Source: Phymatolithon calcareum (taxonomy: Eukaryota; Rhodophyta; Florideophyceae; Hapalidiales). From it: DNA of 64,000 nucleotides. The translations under genes and the position numbers were made by a program. Location of the stretch: positions 3,100,001-3,164,000 of the forward strand of contig OZ345358.1 in assembly GCA_977006965.1 (NCBI GenBank), written 5' to 3'. Each line of letters begins with the position of its first letter. Position 1 is the stretch's first letter. Under the pieces are notes generated by a model. The model made no database searches. It was not told the origin of the DNA and worked only from the letters and a program-made list of their open reading frames with translations. This document shows, piece after piece, positions 28,677-39,700 of this stretch.

Positions 28677-28871
28677 ATGAAAGTCGCATGCGGTGTCGTT
28701 AAGCCAACTGTCCCAGAAATAGCGATAATACGAGCAGGAAAGTGTGTACTTGACTGCGAAGAAAAATGCGCCTTTGCGCTTATTGCAGAAGCTCTCATTA
28801 TGTGTGGAGGAGAAAGTGTGGACGATCTGCGAGTAGAAGATGCCCGTAGAGATGCCCCATGGAATACGTGA
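28677..28871 (+). CDS. Small ORF abutting the orphan gene
   Basis: A 64-codon frame begins with the ATG that immediately follows the TGA of the previous frame (TGAATG). It contains PTVPEIAIIRAGKCVLDCEE and four cysteines. It could be the true C-terminus of the upstream protein after a one-base frame change, or chance. Zero-spacing gene pairs are unusual in eukaryotic nuclear DNA. Confidence 0.3.
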   Translation: MKVACGVVKPTVPEIAIIRAGKCVLDCEEKCAFALIAEALIMCGGESVDDLRVEDARRDAPWNT

Positions 28872-29650
28872 AGTAGGTTAGAATGAAAAAGAGTCTTGGC
28901 TCCAATTGTAATTGCTTTAAAAACATAGCTGGATGGCTACGGAAAGTAGGAATTCTCCTTTTTCGCGGCGAGATGCATTTAAAAAAAATGAGGTTCACAA
29001 GAACATCTCAAACATCTCCAACGTCCTCAGTCTTGCGCGTTTCTCGTCGCGCGATTTGATCTGATTCATCTAGCAGGCTATCAAAAACGGACATGGCAGT
29101 AAACTGCTCGGTCGACTTACTTTACGTCATTTCTACCTCTGTACTTGCCAACTCCATAAGCTTGCGTCTTTTCTGCTCCGTCACTTCAATTAGCGCTTTG
29201 TGGTCGAATGGCATTGTAAAACTATAGCAGCTTTAAAAAGTCCGTCGCCGGGCTGCACAAAAATTAACATAGAGATTTTAAGGCGACGTCGGGAGGAAAC
29301 ACAGCGTAGGCAGGCATTTTCGAAATCATTGAGAGAATTCTTTATTGAAGATTTGGCCCCATCGATCTTGTTGCGAAGAGAGGTTAAACGTAATGGCGAA
29401 CATTGCTGAGGGAAGAAGGCACTGAGTGTGAGATTTATACTGTAAGGGCTGTATTTGTGCCATTCCAATTCTCTCTGTTTATGATAGGTGGAGGAACCAC
29501 TTCGAAAATCTTCATTTGTGTCGACGCTCAAACGTTAACTTTCACAAGTGAATAAAAAAGAAGAAAAATATTACTTATTATGATATATGTTATGATAATC
29601 GTAAGGCGCACAACTGTTCGCCCACTGTACATTTATTCGCAAACAATTCC
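28872..29650. other. No gene recognised
   Basis: A 69-codon plus frame at 29200-29409 (RRRREETQRRQAFSKSLREF) looks mildly protein-like, but no motif was found. The remainder is AT-rich and featureless to me. Confidence 0.3.
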
Positions 29651-30110
29651 TTAAGTTCTTCGACATGAAGCCTTGATTTTTCTCGGTTGTTGTCGAAGCT
29701 GATCTGAACCGCTTGCATATCGGGATTTCCAATGAACATGAACGCCTTTGCGATGCATCTCCTCTCCCATCAATAGTCGTCCATCGGGACGAAAGGCCAT
29801 GGCAAGAGCATCCTTCCAGTGTTCTAGACTTTCACATGACACTCAGCCGTCATAAACGTTCCAAAGCTGAACCGTCTGATCCCATGACATTAATGCTCGC
29901 GACACGGCAGATTAGCAAGCCTCCTGACAAGGCCCTTGTCTCCAGCGAGCATTTCCGAAACTTTTCCGGTTCGGAACGACCAAGCAATGACCTCGAAGAT
30001 ATCAACACATCTCGCGGCGATCAAATCTCCAGATCTATTTAAAGCCACGTATCGAAATATTTGCTGTGAGTCAGGGCCGACGTGAACCCGGAAATTGCCG
30101 TACTGCGGAC
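29651..30110 (-). pseudogene. WD40 fragment of PWP2/UTP1 (small-subunit processome), decayed
   Basis: On the minus strand, 30102-29890 reads YGNFRVHVGPDSQQ then LNRSGDLIAA and FEVIAWSFRTGKVSEMLAG. A shifted frame reads SWDQTVQLWNVYDG-TGA and then HWKDALAMAFRPDGRLL. This succession matches the WD40 region of PWP2/UTP1 (Y-R-N-F-R, SGE, D-x-FE-x-x-VWS-x-x-TG, SWD-x-T-V-x-LW, DALA-x-x-FRPDG), a U3 snoRNP component needed for 18S rRNA processing. The ends are lost, the frames are shifted and a stop is present, so it is a dead partial copy. No introns are visible within 450 bases, which fits a retro-copy but does not prove one. Confidence 0.65.
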
Positions 30111-30188
30111 GATGCCGAAAATGTGGATACTGTATGAATAAACGGCGTAGAAGATTTCTTTCTCGACTTTCGAAGCAAGTCAATTGCG

Positions 30189-30547
30189 TCAAAGAGAGAA
30201 TTTTGAACGTATGTACCGACTTTCCACTTTTCTGAGGTCTTGAGCAACGCTTTCTGAAACTCTCAGTTGCATTTCAGGCTTTCGTGCTGTCAGCAGTTTG
30301 GAAAATTTCTCTGCTACCTTCGTTTTATATATACCTGGTGATGGTACCCAAGGAGGCAGTTCCAAGATCGCAGTGATGCACGGCACGTGTTGTCTCTACC
30401 GTGTATAGTCATGGAGATATCAAGCATGGAATTTTGATCATGTTTTTCCAATGTTTTGGCAAGGAAACCCAAGATGGCATACATCTTTGCAGTAAAATCA
30501 ATGTTTGAGTTTCCAGTGATTCTTACTTCCTGCAACTTGCGAACCAC
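30189..30547 (-). other. Minus-strand ORFs upstream of the PWP2 relic, unrecognised
   Basis: Two overlapping minus frames (30547-30314 with NIDFTAKMYAILGFLAKTLE, and 30386-30189 with VAEKFSKLLTARKPEMQLRV) have protein-like composition. They lie where the preceding part of PWP2 would be but I could not align them with it. Confidence 0.2.
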
Positions 30548-31398
30548 TATAACGTTGTGCGCGAATTTGGCGAGAAATCACATGTCGCGCACAGTGCGGA
30601 CGGATACGTGAAGCAAGTTGTAGGGGTTACATAGCTCATCGCCTGGAAGAGTCGTTGCGAATTGGACACTTCTTACTGTAACGCATGGTGTATCACAAGC
30701 AAGCGAGTTTGCGCTCCAAGGCATTGCTTTTATCGGTCGAGGAATGCACGAAAGATTTACGCGGCAGAGCTGCACTAGATGCTATGTACAAATTTTTGTC
30801 GAGTTTTGTGCGCGCAGAGGAATTACGCAGCATGCTTGTGTTTTCATTCATCGTGTGGCTGCCTCTGTGTTGTCCATGGTTAAGAATTGTGTGTCTAACT
30901 GGTATACAATAGTTCGAATCGTTGTTTTTATTTTTCTAACGTTAGGTAACGGTAGAAACTTAGAAACGCTTGATAAGACATCTTTATATTATTTTCAGCC
31001 TTACAGTCTACTTACCACATTTTCTCTCTTCCTCTTGTTCAGTGGATTTTGAAATTAGTGTCGTCCATCAGCCCAACCATTTTCTCTCTAGTACAAGGGG
31101 TTTGAAAGGCGACTGGTACTCAAATCAGACAGGAAAGATTGAAATATTTCTCTAAGGTTTGGAACATTTACAGTTGTCCACATGCTGCTACGTTGCACAT
31201 GCTGCACAATTAAGTACTCTTGAGGTTCATGTTACGAATTAGACTTTCATTATTTATTGAAGTCCGCGGAGTGCCAAACAGAGATCGTGTTTGATTTAAA
31301 ATTATTGTATTCTCAAAAAGATTAACCACAACGCATTGTATGCGTATTGTGTCAGGAACGATTCGCAAAAGCATAGAGCAGAAAATATCACAAGAGGG
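30548..31398. other. AT-rich, no gene recognised
   Basis: Only short, low-complexity frames with Phe/Leu-rich runs from AT-rich DNA. Nothing supported. Confidence 0.4.
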
Positions 31399-31406
31399 TA
31401 TAAATA
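31399..31406 (+). promoter_or_regulatory. TATA-like box before the pogo-like ORF
   Basis: TATAAATA lies 75 bases upstream of the ATG at 31474, a plausible promoter position for the transposase fragment. Confidence 0.35.
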
Positions 31407-31473
31407 TATATTTTCGGTCGGAAGACATGGAACACCAACAAATATTCCAGCTTACCAGTCTCATCAGCCAACC

Positions 31474-32214
31474 ATGTCTAACTTCTATTTTCTCCCATCA
31501 CTTTCTCCCAATGAAATGTCACCAATTGGCAAGAGACGAATCCAAAATGTCTCAACTAAGTCTCAAAAGAAGACCGTCATACACTGGATGGTTCAAGAAG
31601 TGGAAAACTGCGGATCTCACCACCATATCTGGCCAAAAGCGGTCAAGAAATTTCCAACTGTTTTCCGGAAAACCGGGAGCATAGCCGGTAATTTGGAAGA
31701 GGCAGCCAATATGAAGAAAGCCTTGCGCTGGTGGCGGATAAGGCAGGACTTTCTGGACAAACTGTCCACGCCAGCGAACCGTACAATGAGTGTCGTGTCA
31801 CGGCGCACTCCCGGCATCGCCGTGAGACGTTCTCACGTTAAAGCGCTCTCTGGCCGTGGCAGAAAGCGGTGTGAATGGGTCAAATATGTGCACCAGATTT
31901 TGTTAGTAGAATTCGAACGGCTTCGTGCAGCCGGTGTGAAAATGACAAAAGCTATGTTACTTGATGTTGCTTTACATAAAATCAGTCAGCCGAACTCTCT
32001 GTTTACAGTCAGTCATCTTGATGACTATTCTCATTCTCCAATTCTGACGCACATCAAGCTTCCATGGATCCTGCTCCAATTTCGAAAAGGCGGAATTTGG
32101 ATAGGGAATAGGGTTAGGAATACGGTTCGGTTAGGGCATAGGGTTGGGTCATTGGTTTTGAAGACACTTGGCGCTTCTCCATTGGTCTGCCGAGATGGAT
32201 GCGTATTGCATTGA
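31474..32214 (+). pseudogene. Pogo/Tigger-like transposase, copy 2, N-terminal part
   Basis: From ATG 31474 the frame encodes a DNA-binding N-terminus: a first helical domain (KKTVIHWMVQEVENCG, EAANMKKALRWWRIRQDFLDKL) and then ALSGRGRKRCEWVKYVHQIL and EFERLRAAGVKMTKAMLLDV, which align with copy 1 (GRGRKRSDWVEYMHQIL). It resembles oomycete-type pogo transposases with a CENP-B-like HTH. After HIKLPWILLQF near 32090 the similarity ends and the frame runs into a GGGTTAGG-like repeat, so the DDE catalytic domain is absent. The frame is open upstream to 31336. It could only encode a DNA-binding fragment. Confidence 0.65.
32098..32150 (+). repeat. Degenerate telomere-like tract
   Basis: The phrases AATAGGGTTAGGAATA, GGTTAGGG and CATAGGGTTGGG follow each other within 50 bases, resembling a decayed (TTAGGG)n run. 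It sits at the broken end of the pogo-like fragment and about 900 bases before the satellite. It may be an interstitial telomeric remnant or a chance G-rich repeat. Confidence 0.3.
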
Positions 32215-32381
32215 TTAGAGCATGTTCACGACGCAAATTCCGAAATCTGATGCGAGAATCGAACTCTCCTGACAATGTTACGTCGGACAGCGGCGCGATC
32301 AGCGGCGCCAACTATGTCGAAGTCTCAATTGTGCTGCTTGGATACAGGTGTAATGCATGGCGCTAATCCTATATAGTTTCC

Positions 32382-32577
32382 GGGTGGATATTATGGCGCA
32401 AGTGCGAAAAAGTAATTGTAATATAAGCCAAGTGGATATTATGGCGCTGATTTTTTATGCGAATCCAGGTCGTATGAGCATGCATCCCCATACGGCCTAG
32501 ATTCGAAGGTAAAACTCAGCGCCATAATATCCATTGTTAAAACTCAGTTATTTTTTTCGTAGCCATAATATCCACCC
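32382..32577. repeat. Fold-back element A (196 bases)
   Basis: The outer ends GGGTGGATATTATGGC and its reverse complement (32562-32577) are perfect 16-base inverted repeats. A second inner pair, GGATATTATGGCGCTGA and its complement, and a third, GAATC-AGG-CGTATG-type pair, continue the palindrome to a centre near 32480. Each arm thus carries the GGATATTATGGC phrase twice. A fold-back MITE is the best label. Confidence 0.8.
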
Positions 32578-32678
32578 CCTGATTTTTCTCAAGATTGCAA
32601 GCTATCATTAAATTCCTCTTGCATCCAAGTCTCCCAGCACTCGAGCCTACTTTTTAGATAATATTTCGCCGGTCCGCT

Positions 32679-32810
32679 CCGGTTGGCGCATTTGTTTCCT
32701 TGCGCGCACACTTGCGCGCCTGGTACCGTTCGAAAGCTCTTGCCGCGCGCTTTCCAACAGTACCAAGCGCGCAAGTGTGCGCGAACGGGAACATGGTGCG
32801 CCAGAACCGG
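32679..32810. repeat. Fold-back element B (132 bases)
   Basis: The left arm (CCGGTTGGCGCA, then TTGCGCGCACACTTGCGCGC, then TGGTAC) pairs with the right arm (GTACCAAGCGCGCAAGTGTG ... GCGCCAGAACCGG). Inner GAAAGC/GCTTTC pairing extends it towards the loop. It is very CpG-rich compared with the surrounding DNA. Confidence 0.8.
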
Positions 32811-32872
32811 GGAAGAGTACACAAAATCAATACGAAAATAGGAATATAAAATTATGATAGAATGGTAGTCTT

Positions 32873-33060
32873 AAGATTCTATTTTTTATATATTTTTGAC
32901 CGGATTCCACGTTATTCCGTGCACGAACTTCTCGTTCGCGCACAGTTGCACGCTTGGTACCATTCTCTTCGTCTTGATGAGACCTTTCGAACGGCACTAA
33001 GCGCGTAACTCGCCTAAAACCGTAGAGTGTGCCAAAAATATATAAGAAATAGGATTCTAG
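32873..33060. repeat. Fold-back element C, related to B, abutting the satellite
   Basis: Outer arms are AGATTCTATTTTTTATATAT and the inverted ATATATAAGAAATAGGATTC. The inner arms AGTTGCACGCTTGGTACC and GGCACTAAGCGCGTAACT share the CGC-TTGGTACC core with element B. The right end (TCTAG, 33056-33060) is exactly where the satellite phrase CTAGGTATATT begins. Confidence 0.7.
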
Positions 33061-33142
33061 GTATATTCTTTCGTGACTTCTGGGTCCAAATGTGCCACTC
33101 ACTCAAACAATCGACAAAATCCTATTTTGACCATTTAAAACT

Positions 33143-33261
33143 GTTACTTCTGGGTCCGCGTTTTTGGCCTCTACAGGGCACCCCCTCCAAATGGCCTCTG
33201 TGCGCGGACCCAGAAGTAACAACCTGCGAAAACAGGCTGGAAACGCGGACCCAGAAGTAAC
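33143..33261. repeat. Inverted and direct motif set within the unit (first unit shown)
   Basis: The 21-base GTTACTTCTGGGTCCGCGTTT (33143-33163) has its exact reverse complement at 33241-33261 and an 18-base exact reverse complement at 33203-33220. A partial fourth copy, GACTTCTGGGTCC, is at 33075-33087. The first copy can pair with either of the other two, giving two alternative hairpins. It recurs in every unit; unit 4 (36106) and unit 9 (40871) carry G-to-A changes in the outer copy. Confidence 0.9.
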
Positions 33262-33358
33262 AAACCTCCTCAGCGTCTTCCACTGGCAACCAAACGCCAT
33301 AACCACTGTCCCATCATCTTTACCATCCTACTCCACATGTTTTCCGGTCATCATCGTC

Positions 33359-33790
33359 ATGTTTGTGTCCCGCGTCCTCCCTCCCGAGAGGGAGACTACC
33401 TTGACCAAAATTTCAAACGCTCTCAAATCGACTCAGACCAGTCCACATACTCTCCCAACACCTTCCCCAACATCAAGAACGTCTTTTGGACTCATCTCCG
33501 TCATGTCGGTGTCCCGCGTCTTCTTCGCCAGCGAGGTGACTACCTTGACCAAAATTTCAAACGCTCTCAAATCGACTCAGACCAGTCCACATACTCTCCC
33601 AACACCTTCCCCAACCTCTAAAACATGTTACAACGTCATCCCCGTCATGTCGGTGTCCCGCGTCTTCTTCGCCAGCGAGGTGACTACCTTGACCAAAATT
33701 TCAAACTCTCTCAAATCGACTCAGACCAGTCCACATACTCTCTCAACACCTTCTCCACCCTTAACAACCTGTTCAGAGCTTATCTTCGCC
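33359..33790 (+). repeat. Three 144-base tandem subrepeats within the unit (first unit shown)
   Basis: Copies start at 33359, 33503 and 33647, with a partial fourth from 33791. The first copy is more diverged (CTCCCTCCCGAGAGGG in place of TTCTTCGCCAGCGAGG); the second and third are near identical except at their ends. The top strand is strongly pyrimidine-rich and G-poor. All other units have the same structure except units 27 and 29. Confidence 0.95.
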
Positions 33791-36700
33791 ATGTACATTT
33801 CGTCTGCCGTCTTTGTGCATGGATTGTGGAGTCATAGACGACCTTGACGACACTTTATTTGTTGTATACACCATGATCTCTTACTGCACGTCCCATTCTG
33901 AGTCCAGATTCGGGCTCAGCGTCGAATTTCACTTCGGAATAGTCCCACCGTATCCCTTTTTCACTCCCACTCCACCTCCACCTTCAAGTCCGTCAAACTC
34001 TTGTATATCCTAGGTATATTCTTTCGTGACTTCTGGGTCCAAATGTGCCACTTACTCAAACAATCGACAAAATCCTATTTTGACCATTTAAAACTGTTAC
34101 TTCTGGGTCCGCGTTTTTGGCCTCTACAGGGCACCCCCTCCAAATGGCCTCTGTGCGCGGACCCAGAAGTAACAACCTGCGAAAACAGGCTGGAAACGCG
34201 GACCCAGAAGTAACAAACCTCCTCAGCGTCTTCCACTGGCAACCAAACGCCATAACCACTGTCCCATCATCTTTACCATCCTACTCCACATGTTTTCCGG
34301 TCATCATCGTCATGTTTGTGTCCCGCGTCCTCCCTCCCGAGAGGGAGACTACCTTGACCAAAATTTCAAACGCTCTCAAATCGACTCAGACCAGTCCACA
34401 TACTCTCCCAACACCTTCCCCAACATCAAGAACGTCTTTTGGACTCATCTCCGTCATGTCGGTGTCCCGCGTCTTCTTCGCCAGCGAGGTGACTACCTTG
34501 ACCAAAATTTCAAACGCTCTCAAATCGACTCAGACCAGTCCACATACTCTCCCAACACCTTCCCCAACCTCTAAAACATGTTACAACGTCATCCCCGTCA
34601 TGTCGGTGTCCCGCGTCTTCTTCGCCAGCGAGGTGACTACCTTGACCAAAATTTCAAACTCTCTCAAATCGACTCAGACCAGTCCACATACTCTCTCAAC
34701 ACCTTCTCCACCCTTAACAACCTGTTCAGAGCTTATCTTCGCCATGTACATTTCGTCTGCCGTCTTTGTGCATGGATTGTGGAGTCATAGACGACCTTGA
34801 CGACACTTTATTTGTTGTATACACCATGATCTCTTACTGCACGTCCCATTCTGAGTCCAGATTCGGGCTCAGCGTCGAATTTCACTTCGGAATAGTCCCA
34901 CCGTATCCCTTTTTCACTCCCACTCCACCTCCACCTTCAAGTCCGTCAAACTCTTGTATATCCTAGGTATATTCTTTCGTGACTTCTGGGTCCAAATGTG
35001 CCACTTACTCAAACAATCGACAAAATCCTATTTTGACCATTTAAAACTGTTACTTCTGGGTCCGCGTTTTTGGCCTCTACAGGGCACCCCCTCCAAATGG
35101 CCTCTGTGCGCGGACCCAGAAGTAACAACCTGCGAAAACAGGCTGGAAACGCGGACCCAGAAGTAACAAACCTCCTCAGCGTCTTCCACTGGCAACCAAA
35201 CGCCATAACCACTGTCCCATCATCTTTACCATCCTACTCCACATGTTTTCCGGTCATCATCGTCATGTTTGTGTCCCGCGTCCTCCCTCCCGAGAGGGAG
35301 ACTACCTTGACCAAAATTTCAAACGCTCTCAAATCGACTCAGACCAGTCCACATACTCTCCCAACACCTTCCCCAACATCAAGAACGTCTTTTGGACTCA
35401 TCTCCGTCATGTCGGTGTCCCGCGTCTTCTTCGCCAGCGAGGTGACTACCTTGACCAAAATTTCAAACGCTCTCAAATCGACTCAGACCAGTCCACATAC
35501 TCTCCCAACACCTTCCCCAACCTCTAAAACATGTTACAACGTCATCCCCGTCATGTCGGTGTCCCGCGTCTTCTTCGCCAGCGAGGTGACTACCTTGACC
35601 AAAATTTCAAACTCTCTCAAATCGACTCAGACCAGTCCACATACTCTCTCAACACCTTCTCCACCCTTAACAACCTGTTCAGAGCTTATCTTCGCCATGT
35701 ACATTTCGTCTGCCGTCTTTGTGCATGGATTGTGGAGTCATAGACGACCTTGACGACACTTTATTTGTTGTATACACCATGATCTCTTACTGCACGTCCC
35801 ATTCTGAGTCCAGATTCGGGCTCAGCGTCGAATTTCACTTCGGAATAGTCCCACCGTATCCCTTTTTCACTCCCACTCCACCTCCACCTTCAAGTCCGTC
35901 AAACTCTTGTATATCCTAGGTATATTCTTTCGTGACTTCTGGGTCCAAATGTGCCACTTACTCAAACAATCGACAAAATCCTATTTTGACCATTTAAAAC
36001 TGTTACTTCTGGGTCCGCGTTTTTGGCCTCTACAGGGCACCCCCTCCAAATGGCCTCTGTGCGCGGACCCAGAAGTAACAACCTGCGAAAACAGGCTGGA
36101 AACGCAGACCCAGAAGTAACAAACCTCCTCAGCGTCTTCCACTGGCAACCAAACGCCATAACCACTGTCCCATCATCTTTACCATCCTACTCCACATGTT
36201 TTCCGGTCATCATCGTCATGTTTGTGTCCCGCGTCCTCCCTCCCGAGAGGGAGACTACCTTGACCAAAATTTCAAACGCTCTCAAATCGACTCAGACCAG
36301 TCCACATACTCTCCCAACACCTTCCCCAACATCAAGAACGTCTTTTGGACTCATCTCCGTCATGTCGGTGTCCCGCGTCTTCTTCGCCAGCGAGGTGACT
36401 ACCTTGACCAAAATTTCAAACGCTCTCAAATCGACTCAGACCAGTCCACATACTCTCCCAACACCTTCCCCAACCTCTAAAACATGTTACAACGTCATCC
36501 CCGTCATGTCGGTGTCCCGCGTCTTCTTCGCCAGCGAGGTGACTACCTTGACCAAAATTTCAAACTCTCTCAAATCGACTCAGACCAGTCCACATACTCT
36601 CTCAACACCTTCTCCACCCTTAACAACCTGTTCAGAGCTTATCTTCGCCATGTACATTTCGTCTGCCGTCTTTGTGCATGGATTGTGGAGTCATAGACGA

Positions 36701-39700
36701 CCTTGACGACACTTTATTTGTTGTATACACCATGATCTCTTACTGCACGTCCCATTCTGAGTCCAGATTCGGGCTCAGCGTCGAATTTCACTTCGGAATA
36801 GTCCCACCGTATCCCTTTTTCACTCCCACTCCACCTCCACCTTCAAGTCCGTCAAACTCTTGTATATCCTAGGTATATTCTTTCGTGACTTCTGGGTCCA
36901 AATGTGCCACTTACTCAAACAATCGACAAAATCCTATTTTGACCATTTAAAACTGTTACTTCTGGGTCCGCGTTTTTGGCCTCTACAGGGCACCCCCTCC
37001 AAATGGCCTCTGTGCGCGGACCCAGAAGTAACAACCTGCGAAAACAGGCTGGAAACGCGGACCCAGAAGTAACAAACCTCCTCAGCGTCTTCCACTGGCA
37101 ACCAAACGCCATAACCACTGTCCCATCATCTTTACCATCCTACTCCACATGTTTTCCGGTCATCATCGTCATGTTTGTGTCCCGCGTCCTCCCTCCCGAG
37201 AGGGAGACTACCTTGACCAAAATTTCAAACGCTCTCAAATCGACTCAGACCAGTCCACATACTCTCCCAACACCTTCCCCAACATCAAGAACGTCTTTTG
37301 GACTCATCTCCGTCATGTCGGTGTCCCGCGTCTTCTTCGCCAGCGAGGTGACTACCTTGACCAAAATTTCAAACGCTCTCAAATCGACTCAGACCAGTCC
37401 ACATACTCTCCCAACACCTTCCCCAACCTCTAAAACATGTTACAACGTCATCCCCGTCATGTCGGTGTCCCGCGTCTTCTTCGCCAGCGAGGTGACTACC
37501 TTGACCAAAATTTCAAACTCTCTCAAATCGACTCAGACCAGTCCACATACTCTCTCAACACCTTCTCCACCCTTAACAACCTGTTCAGAGCTTATCTTCG
37601 CCATGTACATTTCGTCTGCCGTCTTTGTGCATGGATTGTGGAGTCATAGACGACCTTGACGACACTTTATTTGTTGTATACACCATGATCTCTTACTGCA
37701 CGTCCCATTCTGAGTCCAGATTCGGGCTCAGCGTCGAATTTCACTTCGGAATAGTCCCACCGTATCCCTTTTTCACTCCCACTCCACCTCCACCTTCAAG
37801 TCCGTCAAACTCTTGTATATCCTAGGTATATTCTTTCGTGACTTCTGGGTCCAAATGTGCCACTTACTCAAACAATCGACAAAATCCTATTTTGACCATT
37901 TAAAACTGTTACTTCTGGGTCCGCGTTTTTGGCCTCTACAGGGCACCCCCTCCAAATGGCCTCTGTGCGCGGACCCAGAAGTAACAACCTGCGAAAACAG
38001 GCTGGAAACGCGGACCCAGAAGTAACAAACCTCCTCAGCGTCTTCCACTGGCAACCAAACGCCATAACCACTGTCCCATCATCTTTACCATCCTACTCCA
38101 CATGTTTTCCGGTCATCATCGTCATGTTTGTGTCCCGCGTCCTCCCTCCCGAGAGGGAGACTACCTTGACCAAAATTTCAAACGCTCTCAAATCGACTCA
38201 GACCAGTCCACATACTCTCCCAACACCTTCCCCAACATCAAGAACGTCTTTTGGACTCATCTCCGTCATGTCGGTGTCCCGCGTCTTCTTCGCCAGCGAG
38301 GTGACTACCTTGACCAAAATTTCAAACGCTCTCAAATCGACTCAGACCAGTCCACATACTCTCCCAACACCTTCCCCAACCTCTAAAACATGTTACAACG
38401 TCATCCCCGTCATGTCGGTGTCCCGCGTCTTCTTCGCCAGCGAGGTGACTACCTTGACCAAAATTTCAAACTCTCTCAAATCGACTCAGACCAGTCCACA
38501 TACTCTCTCAACACCTTCTCCACCCTTAACAACCTGTTCAGAGCTTATCTTCGCCATGTACATTTCGTCTGCCGTCTTTGTGCATGGATTGTGGAGTCAT
38601 AGACGACCTTGACGACACTTTATTTGTTGTATACACCATGATCTCTTACTGCACGTCCCATTCTGAGTCCAGATTCGGGCTCAGCGTCGAATTTCACTTC
38701 GGAATAGTCCCACCGTATCCCTTTTTCACTCCCACTCCACCTCCACCTTCAAGTCCGTCAAACTCTTGTATATCCTAGGTATATTCTTTCGTGACTTCTG
38801 GGTCCAAATGTGCCACTTACTCAAACAATCGACAAAATCCTATTTTGACCATTTAAAACTGTTACTTCTGGGTCCGCGTTTTTGGCCTCTACAGGGCACC
38901 CCCTCCAAATGGCCTCTGTGCGCGGACCCAGAAGTAACAACCTGCGAAAACAGGCTGGAAACGCGGACCCAGAAGTAACAAACCTCCTCAGCGTCTTCCA
39001 CTGGCAACCAAACGCCATAACCACTGTCCCATCATCTTTACCATCCTACTCCACATGTTTTCCGGTCATCATCGTCATGTTTGTGTCCCGCGTCCTCCCT
39101 CCCGAGAGGGAGACTACCTTGACCAAAATTTCAAACGCTCTCAAATCGACTCAGACCAGTCCACATACTCTCCCAACACCTTCCCCAACATCAAGAACGT
39201 CTTTTGGACTCATCTCCGTCATGTCGGTGTCCCGCGTCTTCTTCGCCAGCGAGGTGACTACCTTGACCAAAATTTCAAACGCTCTCAAATCGACTCAGAC
39301 CAGTCCACATACTCTCCCAACACCTTCCCCAACCTCTAAAACATGTTACAACGTCATCCCCGTCATGTCGGTGTCCCGCGTCTTCTTCGCCAGCGAGGTG
39401 ACTACCTTGACCAAAATTTCAAACTCTCTCAAATCGACTCAGACCAGTCCACATACTCTCTCAACACCTTCTCCACCCTTAACAACCTGTTCAGAGCTTA
39501 TCTTCGCCATGTACATTTCGTCTGCCGTCTTTGTGCATGGATTGTGGAGTCATAGACGACCTTGACGACACTTTATTTGTTGTATACACCATGATCTCTT
39601 ACTGCACGTCCCATTCTGAGTCCAGATTCGGGCTCAGCGTCGAATTTCACTTCGGAATAGTCCCACCGTATCCCTTTTTCACTCCCACTCCACCTCCACC

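Noticed and set aside
19640-28871. Endogenous large DNA virus made of many compact decayed genes
   Set aside because: The pieces that could be recognised are transposases, a tyrosine recombinase and a host WD40 gene. No viral hallmark gene (capsid, packaging ATPase, polymerase) was seen.
33057-34010. Hammerhead ribozyme (retrozyme-type tandem repeat)
   Set aside because: I searched the unit for the CTGATGA...GAAA core and did not find it on the top strand; the hairpins seen do not match the ribozyme layout.
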